Part shown: positions 58,671-64,000 of the stretch, one piece after another
Numbering within the stretch: position 1 is the stretch's first letter
Layout: every line of letters begins with the position of its first letter
From: Geoglobus sp. UBA235
Lineage (GTDB): Archaea > Halobacteriota > Archaeoglobi > Archaeoglobales > Archaeoglobaceae
DNA: 64,000 bases
Assembly: GCA_002494725.1 (NCBI GenBank)
Contig: DACG01000017.1
Location: forward strand, 60,115 to 124,114
Reading direction: 5' to 3'
Program-made: the position numbers and the translations under genes
Notes under the pieces: model-generated
Seen by the model: only the letters and a program-made list of their open reading frames with translations
The model's database searches: none
Told to the model about the DNA's origin: nothing

Positions 58671-59918
58671 GTGATTGAGAACAACTTTCTTCTGAGTGAT
58701 GAGACTGTCAGATTGAGAGGTGAGATGAAGGAGTTTGTGAACTCAGTTGATCCCGAGCTTCTCAGAAAAATGGACAGAGATGAGATAGATTACCCGTTTG
58801 AATTTGTGAGAGAAGCAGGAAAGAGAGGGTTGCTTGGACTGAGATTCCCTGAGGAATACGGAGGAAGGGGCTTGAGCTGGCTTGCAGAAAGCGTTGCGGT
58901 TGAGGAAGTGGGAGTGCTTGGGATGGGGCTTGGATGTGCCTACTCCATGGTTAGCATTGTTGGAGAGGCAATCCATCTCTTCGGACAGGAGTGGCAGAGA
59001 GAGGAATTTCTCAAACCGATGATAAAAGGCAGAAAGATCTCCGCTGAAGGTCTGACTGAACCAAGAGGAGGGAGTGACTTTTTTGGAACAACAACAAGGG
59101 CCGAGAAAAAGGGAAACAGATGGATTCTCAATGGAGTGAAGAGATTCATTGCAGGTGGAAAGGTTGCTGACTTCTATCTGATTTATGCAAGAACAGATCC
59201 AAACGCCCCAGGCCATAGAGCAATGACCGCATTTCTTGTTGAAAGAGATATGGGAGTTGAAATTGAGGATCTGCACAATCTTATGGGTTTCAGGGGAATG
59301 GGGACTGCAAGAATAGCATTCAACAACCTTGAGGTTCCCGATGAGTACAGAATTGGGGAGGTGAATAATGCAAGGGCTGTTTTCAACAGAATGATGATAC
59401 CTGAAAGGCTGACATCTGCTGCCGGAGCTGTTGGACTGGCAAGGGCAGCAATAGAAGTTGCGATAAAGTATTCAGCAAAGAGAAAGGCATTTGGAAGAAA
59501 GATAAGGGAGTTTCAGGGAGTCAGCTTCAAGGTTGCTGAAAGCATTGCAAAGCTTGACTCGGCAAGAGCTCTCGTTTACACCGCAGCAAGGGCTGCTGAC
59601 GACTTTGATTCCGGCAGGAGTCGGATGGATCCAAGAAGGCTTGTGAGCGAGGCAAAGATGATTGCCACAGACTTTGGATGGGAGATCGTTAACAATGCAA
59701 TGCAGATTCTGGGCGGGATAGGCTACACTCAGGTTTACCCTGTTGAGAGAATGCTCAGGGATATGCGTCTTGCCCCAATCTGGACTGGAAGCAATGAGAT
59801 CATGAAACTGCTTATCCAGCATGAAGCCTACAAAATGCTTGATCTCCCATCAGAGGACAGGGATTTTGAGAAAGATGCCATGGACTGGTACAAAGAATTT
59901 GAAAAGGTCTATGAATGA
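58671..59918 (+). CDS. Acyl-CoA dehydrogenase
   Basis: A 415-aa FAD-dependent acyl-CoA dehydrogenase with all three domains. GLTEPRGGSDFFGTTTRAEK and FIAGGKVADFYLI are the FAD/substrate motifs; WTGSNEIMKLLIQ is the C-terminal flavin signature. The catalytic base position of medium-chain enzymes (Glu in YEGT) is Thr here, but Glu245 in MIPERLTSA fits the helix-G base used by long-chain and isovaleryl-CoA dehydrogenases. GGTGAGGAG precedes the GTG start at 58671. It lies downstream of the helicase with a 38-nt gap. The substrate chain type is unknown. Confidence 0.92.
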   Translation: MIENNFLLSDETVRLRGEMKEFVNSVDPELLRKMDRDEIDYPFEFVREAGKRGLLGLRFPEEYGGRGLSWLAESVAVEEVGVLGMGLGCAYSMVSIVGEAIHLFGQEWQREEFLKPMIKGRKISAEGLTEPRGGSDFFGTTTRAEKKGNRWILNGVKRFIAGGKVADFYLIYARTDPNAPGHRAMTAFLVERDMGVEIEDLHNLMGFRGMGTARIAFNNLEVPDEYRIGEVNNARAVFNRMMIPERLTSAAGAVGLARAAIEVAIKYSAKRKAFGRKIREFQGVSFKVAESIAKLDSARALVYTAARAADDFDSGRSRMDPRRLVSEAKMIATDFGWEIVNNAMQILGGIGYTQVYPVERMLRDMRLAPIWTGSNEIMKLLIQHEAYKMLDLPSEDRDFEKDAMDWYKEFEKVYE

Positions 59919-61069
59919 ATTTTCTCCATTTTTCTGTCATCAGGGAGAATCAGTGTAAAGAGAAATGCCACAAGCACAACCACCGTTAGAAAGGCGAAGT
60001 AAGCTCTGGCGCTGTAGATAAAGTAGGGAGCCACGAACATCAGAAAAACCGATATTGCTCTGCTCACAAGCCCAACAAATCCTGTCGCACTTCCCTGAAT
60101 GCTTTTCTCATGGAATCTGCCAATCCAGTCCATGATCAGAGGGTAGGCAGGGAGCATCAGCAGTCCTGAAAGTCCGAGAAACAGGAATACGAGAAGCTCT
60201 GACTGCACAAAGATCAGAACTGCAAAGAAAGAGGCAATTAAAGGAACTATCCCCCTCATGTACCTTGTCCTTGCACTCCTCTTGGCAACAAAACCCGGAA
60301 TCAGCGCCACTCCCGCAAGACCGAGGACTATTGAGAGGGCAACAGCATCCCCTGCAATTTTTCCAAGACTGACTGTTTCAAGGGCAGGCTGAAGCCATGT
60401 GGCAAGGTTGTCAAAGGCAGCAACCCCGAGCCCGAGTATAATGCCTATGAGCCACAGATCCCTCCTGCCAGCAACATCTGAAAGGCTCATTCTGTACCCC
60501 TCAACTCTGTCAGCTCCAAGATAGTTCATTCCACTGAGAAAGAGCAGGAAACCCAGCAAAGAGATCAGGGATGATGGGGCTATCAGGTAAATCATCCCTC
60601 CAGAGGTGTAAAGCTCGTATCCGGCAGAGAGGGCAAAGACCGTGCCGAGATACATGGAAAGGCTGAGCACAGATATCACAGCTGACCTTCTCCTCTCATA
60701 AAGCCTTGAGGCAAATGGAACAAAGCCATTGAGCAGAAAAGGCTGTCCAACTGCCGAGAGAAGCTGGCATGCAAGAAGAAAGAAGTAGTTCGTGAACGCA
60801 AATACCCTTCCAACTCCACCCAGAAAGGTCATGAGAGCTCCAAAGAAAAGCCAGAACCTGAAGTTTCTGTCTAAAAGAACCCCTGAAGGAATCGTGAGGA
60901 TCAGAAAAAAGAGGGGATAGGTTACGGCCAGATATCCCACAAGCTCGGGAGAGACATCGAGCTCATCAGCAACAAGCGTGACTGCTGGAGAGAAGGTGAC
61001 CCAGATGGCCTGAGAAGCAAAAGTAATCAGAACGAAACCAACAAGAATTAAATGTTTCAGCGATACCAC
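59909..61069 (-). CDS. MFS transporter (second)
   Basis: A 386-aa major-facilitator protein with twelve hydrophobic segments, including YPLFFLILTIPSGVLLDRNF, a conserved A-motif-like loop. The start GTG 61069 overlaps the end of the decarboxylase gene by 13 nt, so the two are co-expressed and the transporter may export or import the decarboxylase substrate or product (inference). The 3' end overlaps the convergent acyl-CoA dehydrogenase gene by 10 nt. Confidence 0.87.
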   Translation of the reverse strand: MVSLKHLILVGFVLITFASQAIWVTFSPAVTLVADELDVSPELVGYLAVTYPLFFLILTIPSGVLLDRNFRFWLFFGALMTFLGGVGRVFAFTNYFFLLACQLLSAVGQPFLLNGFVPFASRLYERRRSAVISVLSLSMYLGTVFALSAGYELYTSGGMIYLIAPSSLISLLGFLLFLSGMNYLGADRVEGYRMSLSDVAGRRDLWLIGIILGLGVAAFDNLATWLQPALETVSLGKIAGDAVALSIVLGLAGVALIPGFVAKRSARTRYMRGIVPLIASFFAVLIFVQSELLVFLFLGLSGLLMLPAYPLIMDWIGRFHEKSIQGSATGFVGLVSRAISVFLMFVAPYFIYSARAYFAFLTVVVLVAFLFTLILPDDRKMEKIHS

Positions 61070-62415
61070 CCCACCACAAGCTCCTTAACAATCTCCCTTG
61101 CAATCTCTTCGCTGAGCTGTTCAAGAAGCATCGGGGCAAGGCTGGAGTCAATTCTTCCCTCCTGAAATTCACTGAGGATCTCTTCAAACCTCCCCTCGGA
61201 AAGTCTTCTCAGAAGTTCTCCAGAATCTATGGAGCCCTTTTCTTCAACTGCCTCCCCTGCATCTCTCAGAAAATCATCTGCAACAGCTTCATGAACCGGA
61301 GCAATCGTGAGGTGGATGTTGGGAGGTATGGAGTATTTCTCCACGCCCTTCTGCAGGTGAAAGTGCCATCCCCTCCTCCTCATTCCCTCCATGAAGCCTG
61401 TGATGTCGATGCTTTCATTGTAAAGCGAGAGAACCTGAGACTCAATTTCTGCCGTGCTTTCAAAGCCCAGATCCTTCATTCCCCTGTATATCCTGTTTCT
61501 GGCTGAAAGCACCTTTTTAGCCAGATTCAAATAACCTCTCTCGCCAAGATACCTTATCACCGCAAAAGCCGCTGCAAGAGGCCCGACAGATCTTGATGAG
61601 AGGACAGCAGGATTTACGAAAACATAACCTGGATTTGACACATCAACAAACATCGAATGCTTCTTCAGCTCTGCATCCCTGAAGATCACAGCCGATGCTC
61701 CCTTTGGTGTGTAACCGTATTTGTGGGCGTCTATGGAAATTGATGTGACACCATCAACCCTGAAGTCAAATCTCTCAACACTTTCTCCGAGCTTTTCAAA
61801 AAATGGAAGTACAAAACCACCAAGACATGCGTCAACATGAAGGAGGACATCCCTGTCCACTGCGATTTCTGCAATCTCTTCAACCTGATCGACAGTTCCA
61901 AATGGCCAGTTTGGAGCTGAAACAGCAATTAAAGCCGTGTTCTCATTTACAGCAGAGTTGATTTCATCAACATCAGCCTTCAGACTTTCATCCAGGCCAG
62001 CCATTTTCACCCTCAACCCTAAATAGTGGGCTGCCTTTAGGAATGAGGGGTGGATTGTGTAGGGCACAACAATCTCGGGAGTTGTACCGCCTTTCTTTTT
62101 TCTGAAGTGGTTTCTTGCTGCAAGAACCGCAAGCATTATGCTCTCTGTCCCTCCGTAGGTGAATGTTCCAACCGCCTGATCATCTGCATTCAGCAGTTTC
62201 TTGCAGAATCCGATGACCTCTTTTTCAAAGAATACTGCACTCCTGAAAACAGTGAAGTCAAGAATGTTTTTGTTGTAGAATCTTTTCAAGGCTTCAAGAG
62301 CAAGTTCTCTCAGCCTTTCATCTCCTGTTTCATAAATGTAGGCAAAGAGCTTTCCGGAGGTTGCATCAAGGTCATGCCTTTCAATCTCATCAAAAATCTG
62401 ACTGAATTCATTCAT
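61057..62415 (-). CDS. Group II PLP-dependent decarboxylase / sphingosine-1-phosphate-lyase-like protein
   Basis: A 452-aa fold-type I PLP enzyme. GTFTYGGTESIMLAVLAAR binds phosphate, HVDACLGGFVLPFF has the cofactor Asp, and the Schiff-base Lys is in SISIDAHKYGYTPKG. The overall pattern, with VNPAVLSSRSVGPLAAAFAV and a long C-terminal region, is closer to sphingosine-1-phosphate lyase-like enzymes than to short archaeal MfnA decarboxylases. Glutamate, tyrosine or aspartate decarboxylation is an alternative. AATTTATATC about 27 nt upstream indicates a leaderless mRNA. Confidence 0.85.
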   Translation of the reverse strand: MNEFSQIFDEIERHDLDATSGKLFAYIYETGDERLRELALEALKRFYNKNILDFTVFRSAVFFEKEVIGFCKKLLNADDQAVGTFTYGGTESIMLAVLAARNHFRKKKGGTTPEIVVPYTIHPSFLKAAHYLGLRVKMAGLDESLKADVDEINSAVNENTALIAVSAPNWPFGTVDQVEEIAEIAVDRDVLLHVDACLGGFVLPFFEKLGESVERFDFRVDGVTSISIDAHKYGYTPKGASAVIFRDAELKKHSMFVDVSNPGYVFVNPAVLSSRSVGPLAAAFAVIRYLGERGYLNLAKKVLSARNRIYRGMKDLGFESTAEIESQVLSLYNESIDITGFMEGMRRRGWHFHLQKGVEKYSIPPNIHLTIAPVHEAVADDFLRDAGEAVEEKGSIDSGELLRRLSEGRFEEILSEFQEGRIDSSLAPMLLEQLSEEIAREIVKELVVGWYR

Positions 62416-62498
62416 GAAAAATTATTGAGATGACAGAGATATAAATTTGTTGAATGAACAGCACAAAATTATTAATCTTCATACATCAATCATCACCA

Positions 62499-63224
62499 AT
62501 GTCAGATTTCACACTCACAGAACTGGCAGAAATTCTCGTGGCCATAAGGGTAAAGCTCATAAGGATTTTTCTGATCATAGCAATTGCCTGGTCACTTTCA
62601 TTCTTCTCAATTTCAAATGCGATAATTGAGAAGATAAAGAACGATCTGCTGCCTGAAGGGGCAAATCTCATCTACAAAGCTCCTCTTGAGGGTATGATTC
62701 TGAAGCTGAAGATTTCCCTCATTATTGGCTTTCTCTTTGCACTTCCCTACATAGTCTACCTGACCTACAAAACTCTCAGAGACAGAACGGAAATTCTCTC
62801 AAACTTTCACATGTCAAAATCCCAGGCAGTGATATACGGGATCGTTTCTGCAATTCTCTTCATCATGGGGCTTGCTTACGGATACATGCTCATGCTCCCC
62901 ATATTTCTCCAGTTCCTCTACCAGTCAGCAAAAAGTCAGGGAGTTCTTGCCTTCTACTCTCTCTCAGAGTTCGTGAACTTCATTGTGCTCATGCTCGCCA
63001 TCTTCGGCATCATATTCCAGATGCCCCTCCTGATGTACATACTTGTCAAGAACGGTATTGCAAGGCTTGAAACCTTCAAATTCTACAGAAGACACTTCTA
63101 TGTAGCTTTTTTCACGATTGGAGCCATTATAACTCCTCCTGATGTTTTCACCCAGCTCATGGTTGGGCTGCCAATGATCCTGTTTTTTGAGATAAGCATT
63201 CTGGTTGTGAGGATTCTCACCTGA
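62499..63224 (+). CDS. tatC: Twin-arginine translocase subunit TatC
   Basis: A 241-aa six-helix membrane protein. The N-terminal LTELAEILVAIRVKLIRIF is the TatC amphipathic element, followed by PLEGMILKLKISLIIGFLFA and FGIIFQMPLLMYILVKNGI, which are signature segments. ATG 62499 is preferred: AAATTATTAATC is about 29 nt upstream, and the earlier ATG (62454) would overlap that TATA box. TatC recognises twin-arginine signals such as that of the formate-dehydrogenase-like enzyme in this window. No tatA is adjacent. Confidence 0.9.
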   Translation: MSDFTLTELAEILVAIRVKLIRIFLIIAIAWSLSFFSISNAIIEKIKNDLLPEGANLIYKAPLEGMILKLKISLIIGFLFALPYIVYLTYKTLRDRTEILSNFHMSKSQAVIYGIVSAILFIMGLAYGYMLMLPIFLQFLYQSAKSQGVLAFYSLSEFVNFIVLMLAIFGIIFQMPLLMYILVKNGIARLETFKFYRRHFYVAFFTIGAIITPPDVFTQLMVGLPMILFFEISILVVRILT

Positions 63225-63240
63225 AAACTGAGTTTGTGCT

Positions 63241-63277
63241 GAGTAGGGGTCAGCTAAAATTTTTTGCAGCCCTACTC
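63241..63277. terminator. Perfect 8-bp hairpin between tatC and tRNA-Ala
   Basis: GAGTAGGG at 63241-63248 pairs with CCCTACTC at 63270-63277 across a 21-nt loop that contains a T6 run. It lies 17 nt after the tatC stop. It could be a terminator-like or processing structure; the T run is in the loop rather than after the stem, so it is not a standard intrinsic terminator. Confidence 0.3.
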
Positions 63278-63297
63278 CATAGATTGATACCCGCAAC

Positions 63298-63306
63298 CTA
63301 TATTAA
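63298..63306 (+). promoter_or_regulatory. TATA box of tRNA-Ala
   Basis: CTATATTAA, centred near 63302, is about 29 nt before the first base of the tRNA. Confidence 0.55.
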
Positions 63307-63330
63307 CCAAAAACTCTCCAGCAGAACTGG

Positions 63331-63402
63331 GGGCTCGTAGCTCAGAGGCAGAGCGCCGCATTCGCAATGCGGAGGCCCCGGGTTCAAATCCCGGCGAGTC
63401 CA
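63331..63402 (+). tRNA. tRNA-Ala (CGC anticodon)
   Basis: A complete cloverleaf: acceptor GGGCTCG pairs with CGAGTCC and includes the G3-U70 wobble that identifies tRNA-Ala; D stem GCTC/GAGC; anticodon stem CCGCA/TGCGG with loop TTCGCAA giving anticodon CGC at 63363-63365; variable loop of 5; T stem CCGGG/CCCGG with TTCAAAT loop. The discriminator is A63402. The 3' CCA is not encoded. No intron is seen. Confidence 0.97.
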
Positions 63403-63526
63403 CTTTCATTTTTGCATGAGTGTTTCAAGGACGCGATGGCAATATCCAGTCGAGCTTTTTACTGTATTATCTCCAAAAAGATAAAATATGAAAATCTAAT
63501 TTCTCTCTGAATTTTTAAATTAATAA

Positions 63527-64000
63527 TCATCTCTGAGATTGAATATCCCTGATTATCCTCTCAAATTCCTCGTAGGGCTGTGCACCAACAACTTTCCTTC
63601 CATTAATAAACAGTGTTGGTGTTCCTCTAACCCCAAGGTCCATTCCTTCTTCCTTGTCCTTTAAGATTTCATCCCTGTATTTTCCAGAATCGAGGCAGGC
63701 CTTGAATTCCTCAACATTCAAACCCAGAATTTTTGCGTATTCTACAAATTTACTCTCATTTCTCATCCACTCCGATTGTCTTTCAAAGAGTATGTCATGA
63801 TACTCCCAGTACTTGCCCTGCTCGTATGCACAGTTTGCTGCTTCATGTGCTTTGATTGCTATTTCACCATGAATCGGAAAGTCCTTAAAGACATATCTGA
63901 CATTGAAGTTTTCCAGGATCTTTGGAAGTGTGTTGATGGTGAATTTTCTGCAGTATGGACATGAATAGGATGAGAAATCCACAATCACTATCTCGGCATT
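63527..64000 (-). CDS. DsbA/thioredoxin-fold protein, N-terminus beyond the window
   Basis: The C-terminal 157 residues of a DsbA-like thiol-disulfide protein. The CPYC active site is in SSYSCPYCRKF, and the cis-Pro loop is in RGTPTLFINGRKVVGAQPY, with the helical insertion between. A GTG at 63988 could start an ORF, but the frame stays open to the edge (NAEIVIVDFSS), which matches the family's preceding strand, so the gene continues to the right. A signal peptide, if any, is outside the window. Confidence 0.88.
   Translation of the reverse strand, partial: NAEIVIVDFSSYSCPYCRKFTINTLPKILENFNVRYVFKDFPIHGEIAIKAHEAANCAYEQGKYWEYHDILFERQSEWMRNESKFVEYAKILGLNVEEFKACLDSGKYRDEILKDKEEGMDLGVRGTPTLFINGRKVVGAQPYEEFERIIRDIQSQR

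Noticed and set aside
1..64000. Mobile elements, prophage or CRISPR
   Set aside because: No transposase, integrase, terminal repeats or regularly spaced repeats were seen on either strand.

Overview
This window comes from a hyperthermophilic or thermophilic archaeon, most likely one of the Archaeoglobales (Geoglobus or Ferroglobus are the best guesses from gene content and a GC content near the mid-forties; the genus is inference). The archaeal calls rest on glycerol-1-phosphate dehydrogenase, a NAC homologue, a Hel308 helicase, an eukaryote-like Ser/His signal peptidase, DUF7344 and DUF5305 proteins, BRE/TATA promoters, and many genes whose start lies 24-30 nt downstream of a TATA box, as in leaderless mRNAs. 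A bacterial-type gyrB, which Archaeoglobales are known to carry, fits too.

Layout. 1-3.3 kb: a branched-chain amino-acid ABC importer (livH edge, lipoprotein binding protein, livG, livF) plus a CBS protein. 3.4-10 kb: a short-chain dehydrogenase, an intergenic block of five stem-loops, a tungsten aldehyde oxidoreductase operon (48-aa zinc ribbon, AOR, polyferredoxin, MoaD-methyltransferase fusion), then an aryl-CoA ligase and a cysteine hydrolase. 10-15 kb: aminotransferase, ketopantoate-reductase-like enzyme, and the two halves of an ADP-forming acyl-CoA synthetase facing each other. 15-21.6 kb: a Tat-exported formate-dehydrogenase-like molybdo/tungstoenzyme (catalytic, Fe-S and NrfD subunits) convergent with a polyferredoxin and a TorD chaperone. 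21.7-30 kb: a divergent adenine-deaminase-like protein, then DUF35/thiolase/hydroxyacyl-CoA dehydrogenase-hydratase/iorB, with iorA divergent. 30-39 kb: MATE exporter and a complete oligopeptide ABC importer. 39-42 kb: NAC, TrmI, spermidine synthase, EamA transporter. 42-46.4 kb: a cell-surface locus (DUF7344 regulator, two DUF1102 proteins, signal peptidase, a third secreted protein, DUF5305). 46.4-64 kb: housekeeping and metabolic genes (proC, gyrB, DUF89, egsA, hel308, acyl-CoA dehydrogenase, tatC, tRNA-Ala) and a second AOR.

Together the metabolic genes describe growth on peptides and amino acids: Opp and Liv import, transamination, indolepyruvate oxidoreductase to aryl-acetyl-CoA, ATP recovery by ADP-forming acyl-CoA synthetase, aldehyde detoxification by AOR, beta-oxidation enzymes, and electrons from formate passed to a membrane quinone pool. 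TatC near the end of the window is the translocon needed by the exported formate-dehydrogenase-like enzyme. No insertion sequence, CRISPR array or rRNA was seen. The most unusual items are the surface-fibre-like locus (42-46.4 kb), the MoaD-methyltransferase fusion (7.1-8.1 kb), the block of tandem stem-loops at 4.2-4.4 kb, and the ambiguous start of the CoA ligase at 8.1 kb.
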